Source: Dastarcus helophoroides
Taxonomy: Eukaryota; Arthropoda; Insecta; Coleoptera; Bothrideridae
NCBI GenBank assembly: GCA_028583605.1
Contig: CM053331.1
Coordinates: 39,780,283 to 39,844,282, forward strand
Direction of reading: 5' to 3'
Length of the DNA stretch: 64,000 nt
Positions 1-12,880 of the stretch are shown here, one piece after another; positions within the stretch are counted from its first letter, which is position 1, and each line of letters starts with the position of its first letter. The position numbers were made by a program, and so were the translations under genes. The notes under the pieces are model-generated. The model saw only the letters and a program-made list of their open reading frames with translations, made no database searches and had not been told where the DNA came from.

Positions 1-565
1 ATTTTTTACAATACATTAAAAGATGAGAGAAAATTTCTATCAAGATTAATCCAACACAATTCTGAAATTTGGGAAAACCTGGTATTCAAAATTTTAGTCT
101 AAATAGCAATCTTTTCGGATGTATGAATAAAGAGTAAGTTGTTTTTTGACAAAATTGAGCGTCAATGTTTTGTTCTTAAGATCAATTATGAGATATCTTA
201 CGTGTCTCATTAAAAATATTAAAATGTCGATATTTAGTCCCCCAACGTCCACGATTGGTAAACACTGTTGATCCCAAAATATTCTTTGGCTTGGAAACGA
301 ATGAAATACGTTGGGCATAAAATCATCACTTTGCTATAAGGTAATACCTTCCTCAAATATTCTAAAAATACGTGTGTCCTAACTCTTCAGCTTAACATAA
401 AAACTGAAGTCGATTTTCCATTATATTTCCAAAACTTACATTTGAAGCTGTTTGAAGAACACCTTTTTTAAATGACAAACTCAAGACTAAATCATTTAGC
501 TGTTTTTTGCTATAGAGATGCAATTCATTCAGATGCTAGTACCCCACAGCTTAAAGTAAATTAAT
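1..565. other. AT-rich low-copy sequence, no gene seen
   Basis: I see no coding region, RNA gene or clear repeat here. A 74-codon open frame on the minus strand (94-318) has no recognisable features. From about 480 the sequence grades into a degenerate first unit of the satellite that follows. Confidence 0.6.
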
Positions 566-3500
566 TTTTCACGACTCTTCCAAAAACCGTATTATTCAGG
601 AGATAAAACACGAAAGACTTTTTAAAATGCTAGACTTGATAGTGTATTATAGATGTGTTATTTTTTGCTGTAAATAAGCAATCTACTCATAATTGTTACC
701 TCAGGGCTTAAAAAGAAGTAATTCTCCACGACATTTCCAAAAATCGTATTATTCAGGAGGTAAAACAAGAAAGACTTTTTAAAATGGTAGACTTGATAGT
801 GTATCATAGATGTGTTATTTTTTGCTGTAAATATGCAATCTACTCATGGATGCTACGTCAGGGCTTAAAAAGAGCATTCTCCACGACATTTCCAAAAATC
901 GTATTATTCAGGAGGTAAAACAAGAAAGACTTTTTAAAATGGTAGACTTGATAGTGTATCATAGATGTGTTATTTTTTGCTGTAAATATGCAATATACTC
1001 ATCGATGTTATCTCAAGGCTTAAAAAGAAGTAATTCCCCACGAAATTTTCAAAAATCGTATTATTTAGGAGGTATTACGAGGAATACCTTTTAAAATGGT
1101 AGACTTGATAGTCATAGATGTGTTATTTTTTGCTGTAAATATGCAATCTACTCATGGATGTTACCTCAGGGCTTTAAAAGAAGTAATTCTCTACGACGTG
1201 CCCAAAAATCGTATTATTCAAAAGGTAAAACGAGGAAGACTTTTTAAAATAGTAGACTTGATAGTGTATCACAGATGTATTACGAGGAATACTTTTTAAA
1301 ATGGTAGACTTGATAGTCATAGATGTGTTATTTTTTGCTGTAAATATGGAATCTACTCATCGATGTTACTTCAGGGTTTGAAAAAAGTAATTCTCCACGA
1401 CATTTCCAAAAATCGTATTATTCAGGAGGTAAAACGAGGAAGACTTTTCAAAATGGTAGACTTGATAGTGATCAATAGATGTATTATTTTTTGCTGTAAA
1501 TATGCAATCAACTCATAGATGCTACGTCAGGGCTTAAAAAGAGTATTCTCCACGACATTTCCAAAAATCGTATTATTCAGGAGGTAAAACAAGAAAGACT
1601 TTTTAAAATGGTAGACTTGATAGTGTATCATAGATGTGTTATTTTTTTGCTGTAAATATGTAATCTACTCATCGATGTTATCTCAAGGCTTAAAAAAAAG
1701 TAATCTTCACGACATTTTCAAAAATCGTATTATTCAGGAGGTATTACGAGGAATACTTTTTAAAATGGTAGACTTGATAGTCATAGATGTGTTATTTTTT
1801 GCTGTAAATATGCAATCTACTCATTGATGTTACCTCAGGGCTTTAAAAGAAGTAATTCTCTACGACGTGCCCAAAAATCGTATTATTCGGAAGGTAAAAC
1901 GAGGAAGACTTTTTAAAATAATAGACTTGATAGTGTATCCCAGATGTATTACGAGGAATACTTTTTAAAATGGTAGACTTGATAGTCATAGATGTGTTAT
2001 TTTTTGCTGTAAATATGGAATCTACTCATCGATGTTACCTCAGGGTTTGAAAGAAGTAATTCTCCACGACATTTCCAAAAATCGTATTATTCAGGAGGTA
2101 AAACAAGGAAGACTTTTCAAAATGGTAGACTTGATAATGATCAATAGATGTATTATTTTTTGCTGTAAATATGCAATCAACTCATAGATGTTACGTCAGG
2201 GCTTAAAAAAAGTATTCTCCACGACATTTCCAAAAATCGTATTATTCGGGAGGTAAAATAAAAAAGACTTTTTAAAATGGAAAACTTGATAGTGTATCAT
2301 AGATGTGTTATTTTTTGCTGTAAATATGCAATCTACTCATCAATGTTATATCAAGGCTTAAAAAAAAGTAATTCTCCACGACATTTTCAAAAATCGTATT
2401 ATTCAGGAGGTATTACGAGGAATACTTTTTAAAATGGTGGACTTGATAGTCATAGATGTGTTATTTTTTGCTGTAAATATGCAATCTACTCATGGATGTT
2501 ACCTCAGGGCTTAAAAAAAAGTAATTCTCTACGACGTGCCCAAAAATCGTATTATTCAGAAGGTAAAACGAGGAAGAATTTTTAAAATAGTAGACTTCAT
2601 AGTGTATCACAGATGTATTACGAGGAATACTTTTTAAAATGGTAAACTTGATAGTCATAGATGTGTTATTTTTTGCTGTAAATATGAATCTACTCATCGA
2701 TGTTACTTCAGGGTTTGAAAGAAGTAATTCTCCACCACATTTCCAAAAATCGTATTATTCAGGAGGTAAAACAAGAAAGATTTTTTAAAATGGTAGACTT
2801 GATAGTGTATCATAGATGTGTTATTTTTTGCTGAATATATGCAATCTACTCATCGATGTTATCTCAAGGCTTAAAAAAAAGTAATCTTCACGACATTTTC
2901 AAAAATCGTATTATTCAGGAGGTATTACGAGGAATACTTTTTAAAATGGTAGACTTGATAGTCATAGATGTGTTATTTTTTGCTGTAAATATGCAATCTA
3001 CTCATGGATGTTACCTCAGGGCTTTAAAAGAAGTAATTCTCTACGACGTGCCCAAAAATCGTATTATTCAGAAGGTAAAACGAGGAAGACTTTTTAAAAT
3101 AATAGACTTGATAGTGTATCACAGATTTATTACGAGGAATACTTTTTAAAATGGTAGACTTGATAGTCATAGATGTGTTATTTTTTGCTGTAAATATGGA
3201 ATCTACTCATCGATGTTACCTCAGGGTTTGAAAGAAGTAATTCTCCACGACATTTCCAAAAATCGTATTATTCAGGAGGTAAAACGAGGAAGACTTTTCA
3301 AAATGGTAGACTTGATAGTGATCAATAGATGTATTATTTTTTGCTGTAAATATGCAATCAACTCATAGATGTTACGTCAGGGCTTAAAAAGAGTATTCTC
3401 CACGACATTTCCAAAAATCGTATTATTCAGGAGGTAAAACAAGAAAGACTTTTTAAAATGGTAGACTTGATAGTGTATCATAGATGTGTTATTTTTTGCT

Positions 3501-4250
3501 GTAAATATGCAATCTACTCATCGATGTTATCTCAAGGCTTTAAAAAAAGTAATTCCTCACGACATTTTCAAAAATCGTATTATTCAGGAGGTATTACGAG
3601 GAATACTTTTTAAAATGGTAGACTTGATAGTCATAGATGTGTTATTTTTTGCTGTAAATATGCAATCTACTCATGGATGTTACCTCAGGGCTTTAAAAGA
3701 AGTAATTCTCTACGACGTGCCCAAAAATCGTATTATTCAGAAGGTAAAACGAGGAAGACTTTTTAAAATAGTAGACTTGATAGTGTATCACAGATGTATT
3801 ACGAGGAATACTTTTTAAAATGGTAGACTTGATAGTCATAGATGTGTTATTTTTTGCTGTAAGTATGAAATCTGCTCATCGATGTTTGAAAGAAGTAATT
3901 CTCCACGACATTTCCAAAAATCGTATTATTCAGGAGGTAAAACAAGGAAGACTTTTCAAAATGGTAGACTTGATAATGATCAATAGATGTATTATTTTTT
4001 GCTGTAAATATGCAATCAACTCATAGATGTTACGTCAGGGCTTAAAAAGAGTATTCTCCACGACATTTCCAAAAATCGTATTATTCAGGAGGTAAAATAA
4101 GGAAGACTTTTTAAAATAGTAGACTTGATAGTTAGTCGTAGATTTGTTATTTTTTGGTGTAAATATACAATCTACTTATAGAATGTAACCCCAAAGCCTA
4201 AAAAAAAGTAATTTTCCACAACATTTCCAAAAACCGTATTATTCAGAAGT
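566..4250. repeat. Satellite array, about 155-bp unit with higher-order repeats
   Basis: Landmarks such as ATTATTCAGG recur at about 591, 748, 903 and 1060, a 155-157 bp spacing. Variant units carry an extra segment of about 57 bp ending in GTATTACGAGGAATAC. A marker variant reading CAATCAACTCATAGATG recurs near 1505, 2173, 3357 and 4013, giving a higher-order period of roughly 600-670 bp. The open frames here repeat the same peptide (VDLIVIDVLFFAVNMQSTH) but are interrupted, and 155 is not a multiple of three. I treat them as non-coding. The array decays into low-copy sequence after about 4140. Confidence 0.9.
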
Positions 4251-5147
4251 TGAAATTTATAAATTTTAAATTAGGCAAAGCTTTCTTTGCATCAAAAGCA
4301 TTACTGTTTCCTATTTTTGGTATAAAGAAAAACATTATTTAATTTCGATATGAACTCTCTTTACTGCCAAAGAAATAATATAAAAAAAAGGGAGATACAT
4401 TAATTTGATGACCAGTATTCAAGTATTTTAACAAGTTATTTTTTAAAATGTTTAAATAGATAGTGAATTATAAAAAGAGTGCAGATATACAAAATCCTAA
4501 TAAACCCAATTTCTTTTAGTTTCTGTTAACAATTCAAACTAAAGTGTAGACACCAAACTTCCTTTTCTATTTTCTAGAAATTCAAATCATGGCAAGTTTG
4601 ACTCATGGAATATTTTAAATTTGTTCGCCTAAAAACCGAATAATCAAGCTGTTGCTTCGGGTGCGAAAATAGTACAGTTATGTGGAGAATTTTCCGGGAA
4701 ATAATCAGGAATTCTTGTAACGTGGGAGATTGCTTAATTGAAAGATCGTTATGCGGTCCGAGCGTGTAGCCCCAGCACATTATATCCTCATGTATTATGC
4801 CGCAGATGGCGTAAAAGGTCCTCTAGCAAAGAATAACTTTGCAATTTAATACGAGGGACGACCGAAATAGCAATTTGGGTAACACGCTAAAACAAGGAAT
4901 TTCGATAAGAGCGGGGGTTATGAAACGTTTAAGATTAGTGGCAACATTGAAAGTAGTTGTCCTTAGAAATCTGTACCAATGTAATAATTGGGGTTACTTC
5001 TACTAGATGTATTCAAATGCCTCACTCGAAAAAACAGGGGATTCGTTAAAACCAAAGTAATTTACTTTCCTGTGGATACATTTCATTCAATCTATCAAAC
5101 TTTAACAATTTCATTTGATAAGACCAAAGTTTAGATTTTTTTGAATC
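4251..5147. other. Low-copy intergenic sequence
   Basis: Nothing gene-like is supported. A 68-codon open frame on the minus strand (4574-4780) has no recognised motif. No obvious tandem structure is present. Confidence 0.5.
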
Positions 5148-5212
5148 AAAATTATAAACCCCGCTTGCATTATGGGTAATATTCACCTGTTTGAGCGGGG
5201 ATTTATAATTTT
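5148..5212. repeat. Inverted repeat / hairpin, 18-bp arms
   Basis: The arm at 5148-5165 (AAAATTATAAACCCCGCT) is the near-perfect reverse complement of 5194-5212, with a loop of about 28 bases. It is a compact stem-loop with a GC-rich core inside AT-rich flanks. It could be a tiny foldback MITE or a relic. I found no target duplication. Confidence 0.7.
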
Positions 5213-5526
5213 ATGAAGACGTCGGCAACTTCCCAGATTTGAAACTTTATCACTTCGAGAGTTTCGCGTCCGTGAGAACCTGACCGCGTGCTCTGAATTC
5301 GACACAATTTACCCATAAAATTTTCAGCTTCGCCCTGGCATCTTTCGATATTTTGCCGGCCTTACACGCCGGGGAGATGCCCCGGGGACGCCTCGAATAC
5401 TCAAGGGGGTGCAATGAAATTTTCATCGAAATAATCTCAGGACTGTTAGGGACGTTTGCACAAGTAATAAACTGTGATCGCGCTTCTTGGAATTTACCGT
5501 GTTACGAATGATAGTAAAAAGTGCAT

Positions 5527-5713
5527 GTTTTTTCAATTTATTTAACATTTCTTCGGCCCAGTTTGGAAATATTTAAATTTTTTCTGGTGTCTGTTTCAAT
5601 TTATTTAACATTTCTTCGGCCCAGTTTGGAAATATTTAAATTTTTTCTGAAAAAAATTTAAATATTTCCAAACTGGCCCGAGGAAATGTTAAATACATTG
5701 AAAAAAAAAACAT
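5527..5713. repeat. Direct duplication followed by 50-bp-arm palindrome
   Basis: A segment containing CATTTCTTCGGCCCAGTTTG occurs twice in direct orientation (about 5533-5587 and 5593-5648). It is immediately followed by its inverted copy (5651-5700). The last direct copy and the inverted copy form a palindrome with 50-bp arms around a 4-base centre. A related, diverged copy in the inverted orientation lies at about 28070-28130, so this is a dispersed repeat family. Confidence 0.85.
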
Positions 5714-7289
5714 AATATTTCCGGTCAATAAGGGTCTACCATGAAGTGCATCTCAAGAAAAATAAGAAAAGCTCAACTCAAGATAACTGTGGTGCCGTTT
5801 CAAACTTTCTCTGTGTGCAACAGCTGCAGGAAGATTAACTTAACTTAAAAACTCTTTAGAAGATCAGTTGCATAAGTTAACTAACTCCTCAAAGTTAACC
5901 AGTAGACAAGAAATAGTGAAACTTTTTGAAAATATCATGACTAGGGTCAGTTAGCCAAAAAACCGCGCTACCATTAATACTGATCATTTATAAAGTGAAG
6001 CTGCAGTGTAGTCAATCAGCCATAGTTTAAACAAAGACCATTTTACTTCCGGATTCATTACATCGCAGGAAACAATGTGTCAGAGTTTCAGTTGCCAATA
6101 GTGCTCCCCCGATATATCCGAACTGGCTCCAAAGTCATTCTGTGGCCGAGAATGAAATATAGGAAATTGTTTCAGATGCTGAAATTAATAACAATGAACC
6201 TCTCGGAAGTTGAGGGCGAGATAAGGAATTTCTGATACCTCCGAATTCCATAACTTTCAAAGTGAATTTATTCGACAAAGCAAACTTACACAGGAACAAT
6301 GCACCTGCTTTAACTTAACATTTACTCGGGCCAAACAATTCCATTGATATTCAAAGCTTGTGTAACGTGCCGAATTTTCCGAATTACACGTTTATGTGCT
6401 AAATAGTGGCTCAATTCGAGCTTCCGCATGGGAGGGCTTATTTCGAAATTATACTGTTATTATTTCGACATCATACTGCGATGGAAGAGTAACATGGAAC
6501 CATTGAATATTCCCTACATGTCGTCGTGCCAATAATTCTATTTGTCTTGATTTGATTTGCCTTAATTTGTTTGCTTGATCTTGATTTGCTTCGTCATCAC
6601 CTTCGTATTTTTTCGCGGATGTTTGAAAGTAAGAATTCTAGATCTATAGGTTCAAAACCCACGATCTTTAATATCATTAAAAAATAGTTAAAACTCGTTG
6701 GAGTTTGCGATTGTTTAAAGTGTTGGTGAAAGCTTCAATGTAACTGGGACAAAGTATGGAAGTCAAGATCCTTAAAATCGCCTATAGCTGCTTTAAAGAC
6801 GTTGTAAGCTAAATTCCAAAATAGCCAAGTTGCCGAAATATAGGACCCAACACTAAGTATCATTAAAATCACCGAAGCTCAAAGCGTCCAATTTTTAAGG
6901 TCGTTAGTAGCTAGTATACGCTGGTTCTATCCCACCTCAGATGGAAGTGACTTTCTACTCCAGCTCTTCAGGTGCAATGGATTCGTCTCTTCCACTTAAC
7001 TCAACTTAACGCATAGCTAAAAGCTTAAGGTCAAAATTTTACATTTTTAAAATCAACAAGTGATGATTTAAATTCGTTTCAAGCTAGAGTTCAAAAATCT
7101 GTTTTTTTCAAAGCGCTATAGCAATTTGAGCCGAAGTACTTTAAGTGGAAATTTCAGACATATTTTCGGAAATCAACTCTGGTTTAAAGAAGTTTACGTA
7201 TAAAATTCAAAACCATTTCTCGTTCTTTCCTCCAAATTCCTTCCAACTCGATTCTGAAGTGCTCGAGTTGTGCACTCAAAATATTACAT
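5714..7289. other. Low-copy sequence, no gene seen
   Basis: AT-rich, with no open frame longer than 60 codons and no recognisable element. From about 6700 words such as AAAATCGCC and GTCGTTAGTAGC begin to resemble the minisatellite that follows, so the array probably decays into this flank. Confidence 0.45.
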
Positions 7290-9570
7290 ATTTAGAGTCG
7301 TTGGAGTATGGAATTGACGTCTGATTTAAAGTCGCTGGGGTCTTATTTAAAGCCGCTGGCATCTAATTTAAACCCGCTGACGTATAGTTAAAAATTGTTG
7401 GCGTGATATTTCAACTTTCTTGGGTCCGATTTCGAATCATTGATGTACTGTTTTAAGTCGCTTGCGTTTTGTTTAAAATCAATTTAAGCAGTTGAAATCT
7501 GATTTAAAACCACTGGTATCTGGTAAAAAATCGTTGGCGCCTTATTTTAAGTTTCTTGGGTTACCTTTCAAATTGTTGGCGTTTGTTTAAAGTGGCTTGC
7601 GTCTGGTTTTCAAATCGTTTTGAGTTGTCGACTTTTGATTTAAAGCCACTGGTATGTGGCTAAAAATCATTGGCTTCTTATTTCAAGCTTCTTGAACTAC
7701 CTTCTAACTTGTTGGCGTTTGTTTCAAGTCGCTTGCATGTGGTTTCAAATCGTTTTAAACTGTTCACGTCTAATTTAAAGCCACTGGTATTTGGCTGAAA
7801 ATCGTTGGCGTCTTATTTCAAGTTTCTTTGGTTAGCTTTCAAATCGTTGGCTTTGTTTTAAGTCACTTGAGTCTGGTTTCAAATCGTACTGATGCTCGAT
7901 TTAAAACCATTGGTATCTGGCTAAAATTCGTTGGTATCGTATTTCAAATATTTTGAGCTACCTTCTAAATTGTTGGCGTTTATTTCAAGCCGCTTGCGTC
8001 TGGTTTCAAATCGTTTCAAACTGTTGACGTCTGAGTTAAAGGCGTCTAATATTTGATGTAAAGCCACTGGCATCTTGTTCAAAATTGCTGGCGTCTTATT
8101 TCAAGTTTCTTGGGTTACCTTTCAAATCGTTGGCGTTTGTTTCAAGTTGCTTGCGTTTGGTTTTCAAATCGTTTTGATTTGTTGACTTTTGATTTAAAGC
8201 CACTGGTATCTGGTTGAAAATCGTTGGCTTCTTATTTCAAGTTTCTTGAGCTGCTTTTTAAGATGTTGGCGTTTGTTTTCACTTACTTGCATCAGGTTTC
8301 AAGTCGTTTTAAGCTGTTCACGTTTGATTTAAAGTCACTGGTGACTGCGTGAAAATCGTTGGGTTCTTATTTTCAAGTTTCTTGAGTTCAGCTTTCAAAT
8401 CGCTTGGCGTTTGTTTTAAGTCACTTGATTCTGGTTTCAAATCGTGTTGATGCCCGATTTAAAACCACTGGTATCTGGCTGAAATTCGTTGGCCTCGTAT
8501 TTCAAATTTCTTGAGCTACCTTTTAAATCGTTGGGATTTGTTTCAAGTCGCTGGTTTTCAATCGTTTTAAACTGTTGACGTTTGATGTAAAGCCACTGGT
8601 ATCTTGTTCAAAATTGCTGGCGTCCTATTTTAAATTTCTTGAGTTACCTTTTAAATCGTTGGCGTTTGTTTCAAGTCGCAACCTTCTAGTTTCAAATCGT
8701 TTTAAACTGTTGACGTCTGAGTTAAAGACACTAACTGACTGACTGAAAATCGTTGGCTTCTTATTTTAAGTTTCTTGAGCTACCTTTCAAATCGTTCGCG
8801 TTTGTTTCAAGTCGTTTGCGTCTGGTTTTAAATCGTGTTGATGCTCGATTTAAAACTACTGGTACCTGGCTAAAATTCGTTGGCCTCGTATTTTAAATTT
8901 CTTGAGCTACCTTTTAAATTGTTGGTGTTTGTTTCAAGTCGTTCAAATTCGTTGGCCTCGTATTTTAAATTTCTTGAGCTACCTTTTAAATTGTTGGTGT
9001 TTGTTTCAAGTCGCGCGCTTCTGGTTTCAAATCATTTTAAACTGTTGACGTCTGATGTAAAGCCACTGGTATCTTGTTTAAAATTGCTGGCGTCCTATTT
9101 CAAGTTTCTTGGGTTACTTTTTAAATCTTTGGCGTTTGTTTCAAGTCGCTTGCTTCTGGTTTCAAATCGTTTTAAACTGTTAACGTGTGAGTTAAAGACA
9201 TTTACTGACTGACTGAAAATCGTTGGCTTCTTATTTTAAGTTTCTTGAGTTACCTTTCAAATCGTTGGCGTTTGTTTCAAGTCGTTTGTGTCTGGGTTCA
9301 AATCATTTGATCGTTTAATTTAAAACCACTGGTATCTGGTTAAAAATCGTTGACGTTTTATTTCAAGTTTCTTGGGTTACCTTTTAAATTGTTGGTGTTT
9401 GTTTCAAGTCGTTTGCGTCTGGTTTCAAATCGTTTGATCGTCTGATTGAAAGCCACTGGTATCCGGTTAGAAATCGTTGACGTTTTACTTCAAGTTTCTT
9501 GGGTAACCTTTCAAATTATTGGTGTTTGTTTCAAGTCACTTGTGTCAGGTTTAAAATCGTAAAAGTATAA
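7290..9570. repeat. 21-bp minisatellite in about 130-140-bp higher-order units
   Basis: The core resembles TTTCAAGTCGCTTGCGTCTGG and is arranged in larger units marked by CCACTGGTATCTGG near 7503, 7641, 7780 and 7907 (spacing about 128-139 bp). A block around 8870-9000 is itself duplicated. A 110-codon open frame at 8880-9212 is repetitive and unlikely to be a real protein. The family continues, with different unit variants, to about 14.8 kb. Confidence 0.85.
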
Positions 9571-10119
9571 AATTCATAAGACCTTCAACGTTCATTAAAT
9601 TCTGAGGTTTAAAACTTAAGCATGTGCTTTAAAACCACTGAAGTTTTAGCTTCTAGATGTTGAAAGTCGCCGAAGTTTGTACTTCAGTGATTCAGTTTAC
9701 TAAAAATGCCAAAGTGTGACTAGTTAACTAAGAAATTTTTAAAATACTTAATCACATCTCTGGTTGGAATTTAAATTGAAATTGTTGAAATCTTGAGGTG
9801 AAACCTTAGTACACCTACACTACTTCAAATCTGGTTTGAAGGTGATGGAATCTTAAATTCAATATCAAGTTTGAACTTGAACTGAAAAGTAATTTAAAGT
9901 CGTTTGAAGTGAAATACTCAAATCCTCACAATCATTAGAGTCTCGCTTGAAGAAGCCAATGTTTGGAATTTAAACCTTTTCATATTTTAAATTCTTTATG
10001 TCTAATTGTAAATCGCTGAAATCTGATTTCAAGTCGCTCGTGTCTATTTTGCGACGATTGTTTGTAAATCATGTGATTCTGGTTTGAAATCATCAGAATT
10101 CAGGATTGGAATTGTTACA
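9571..10119. repeat. Degenerate minisatellite spacer
   Basis: Half-decayed copies of the same core occur here (for example AAGTCGCTCGTGTC near 10030), mixed with AT-rich sequence. No gene is seen. Confidence 0.5.
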
Positions 10120-11764
10120 TATCTTAGTCGCTGGCATCTAATTTAAAACCGTTGGCGTTTGATTCAAAAATCGCATTTCGTCGATTAAAAAATCGTTACC
10201 ATTCAATTGCAAATTGGTGTTTAAGTGCAACAGACAAACATCTGGTTTAAAGTCATTAGCGTTTTGTTTCAAGTCACTGGAGTCTGATTTCAAATTACTC
10301 CCTTCTAGTTTCAAATCGCTGGAGTTTGGTTTCAAGTCCCTCGCTGTCGTCCGATTTAAAGCCACTGGCGTTTGATTGAAACTCAGAAATGGTTGACTGA
10401 AAACTATTGGCATCCGACTGCGCTGCCTAATTACAAATCTGAGCTGACGCATTTTTCAAATCGTTAATGCCCGATTTCCAGTCGACTCATGTCTAGTTTA
10501 AAGTTATGGACGTGCCGTTTCAAGTCACTCCAGCTTGATATCCAGTTACCCTAGCCTAGTTTCAAGTCCCTGATGCTTGGTTTTAAGTCCCTCGCGTCTT
10601 GTTTCAAGTAATTAGCATCTGGTTTTAAGTCGTCCATATTTGGTTTTAAGTCGCTCGCATCTGGTTTCAAGTCGTGCGCATCTGGTTTCAAGTCGATCGC
10701 ATCTGGTTTTATATTGTAAGAGTCCGGTTTGAAATCACCAGACTTAGGAACTCAAATTATCACGTATTAGGAACACTGGCGTCTAATTTAAATCAGCCAG
10801 CGTTTGATTAATAAATCGCTGATGTTCGACTGTTGAAAATTGTTAGAATTCGACTAAAAATAGTTGGCATCTGATTTCGAATGGTTGACGTCATTGATGT
10901 GTCGTTTCAATTCACCTGAGTCTGGTTTTAAGTTACTCACGCCTAATTTCAGTCGATGGTGTCTGTTTTTAATTTGCTGTTTCAAGCTGGAGTTTGTTTC
11001 AACTTGTTTCCGTCGAGTTCCAGGTCGGTTGCGTCTGATTTTAGTTTAATAATGGTGGCAAGCAGATAGCATCTTGTTGCAAGTAGCTAGCGCCTTGTTG
11101 CAAGTAGCTAGCGCCTTGTTGCAAGTAGATAACGCCTGATTTTAAGTCGCTCGCGTCTAGTTCCAATGCTCTCGCGCCCGGCTTCAAGTTGTTTAAGTGT
11201 ATTTTAAAATCGCTCGTGTTTTATACTTAGTCGCTTGTATATGTTTCTAGGTTGTAAGAATTCATTTTGTAATTGTTGGAGTTTAGAATTTAAATCGTTG
11301 CCTCTTTAAAGTCGCTGGCGTTGGATTTAAAACAGCTGACGTTTGTTGTTTCAAAATCGTACATGTTTGACTAAAAATCATTGGCATCCGACTGAAATCG
11401 TTGATAGATAGATAGAGTTATTGGCAACTAGCTTCAAGTCGCTTGAGCCCCATTTCAAGTCGTTTATGTCTAGTTTTAAATCGTTTTCGTCTAGTTTCTA
11501 ATCGCTCGCTTCTAGATTTAAATTGCTCGCGTCTAGATTCAAATTGCTCGCGTCTAGATTTAAATCGCTCGCGTCTAGATCCAAATCGCTCGCGCCTAGT
11601 TTCAAGCCAGTAGCGTCTAATTTCAAGTTGCTTGTGTGTGATTTCCAGTCGCTTGAGTCTAATTTCAAAGTCGTTTGTGTCTGGTTTCAAGTCGTTCGTG
11701 TCTGGTTTCAAGTCGTTTGTGTCTGGTTTCAAGTCGTTTGTGCCTGGTTTCAAGTCGTTCGTGT
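10120..11764. repeat. 21-bp minisatellite, mixed variants
   Basis: Dense repeats of TCTGGTTTCAAGTCG-type 21-mers lie at 10480-10700 and 11440-11764. Near 11070-11130 a 21-bp unit containing CAAGTAGCTAGCGCCTTGTT is repeated two to three times almost exactly. Open frames on both strands (11418-11753 minus, 11523-11774 plus) exist because 21 is a multiple of three and the unit lacks stops in several frames. Confidence 0.8.
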
Positions 11765-12880
11765 CTGGTTTTAAACTGTTGTTTTATTTTAAGTCGCTTG
11801 CATTTTTTCTTCAATGGTGAAATTCCAGTTTAAAATCAAAATTCAAAATGCTACTTGTTTTAAGTCGTTGTAGTCGGATTTAAAGACTGTTTTTAAAGGC
11901 GTTTGATTAGAAATTGAAAATGTTTAACTGAAAGTCCTTGGCATCCGACTGATTACAAATCTGAGCTGACGTCATTTTTTAAGTCATTAACATCTGGTTT
12001 CAACTCACTCGAACCTAGTTTCAAGTCGTTTACGCCTAGTTTCCAGTGGATCGCATCTTGTTCCAAATCCTTACGTTCAGTTTCAAGTCGCCAGCGTTTG
12101 GTTTCAAGATGTTGGCGTCTAGCTGCAAGTCGTTGGCGTCTAGTTTCAAATCGCTTACCTTTAATTCCCACTTGACTAAGTCTAGCTCCAAATCCTTACG
12201 TTTAGTTTCAAGTCGCTAGCATTTGATTCGATGGCGTCTAGTTTCAAGTCGTTGGTGTCTGGTTTCAAGTCGTTCGTGACTGGTTTTAAACTGCTGTTTT
12301 ATTTCAAGTCGCTTGCATTTTTTCTTCAATGGTGGAATTCCAGTTTAAAATTATTAAAATCAAAATTCAAAATGCTACTTGTTTTAAGTCGCTGTAGTTG
12401 GATTTAAAGCCTCTGGCGTTTGATTAAAAATTGAAAATGTTTGACTGAAAGTCCTTGGCATCCGATTGCTGCCGGCTAATTACAAATCTGAGCTGACGTC
12501 ATTTTTTAAGTCATTAACATCTGGTTTCGACTCAATCGAACCTAATTTTAAGTCGTTTACGACTGGTTTCCAGTGGTTCGCATCTTGTTCCAAATTCTTA
12601 CGTCCAGTTTTAAGTCGCTAACGTTTGGTTTCAAGAATTTGACTAGAAGCTGCAAGTCGTTGGCTTTTAGTTTCAAATCGCTTACCTTTAATTCCCACTT
12701 GACTAAGTCTAGTTCCAAATCCTTACGTTCAGTTTTAAGTCGCTAGCATTTGGTTCCAAAGCGTCTAGTTTTAAGTTGTTGGCATCTAGTTTCAAGTCAT
12801 TGAAGACTAGTTTCAATTCATCGGCGTCTAGTTTTAAATTGCTTATGTTTAATTGCTACTCGTTTAAGTCTAGTTTTAAA
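11765..12880. repeat. 513-bp higher-order duplication within the minisatellite
   Basis: The segment beginning near 11774 with AAACTGTTGTTTTATTTTAAG recurs near 12287 with a few changes. It includes the shared non-minisatellite passage TTGAAAATGTTT and the passage AATTACAAATCTGAGCTGAC. A third, older relative of that passage lies near 10430. The offset is about 513 bp. This is a tandem duplication of a block, not of single 21-mers. Confidence 0.75.

Noticed and set aside
1096..4026. Recurrent peptide VDLIVIDVLFFAVNMQSTH in several frames
   Set aside because: It comes from the 155-bp satellite, whose length is not a multiple of three. Frames break in each unit, so there is no continuous protein.
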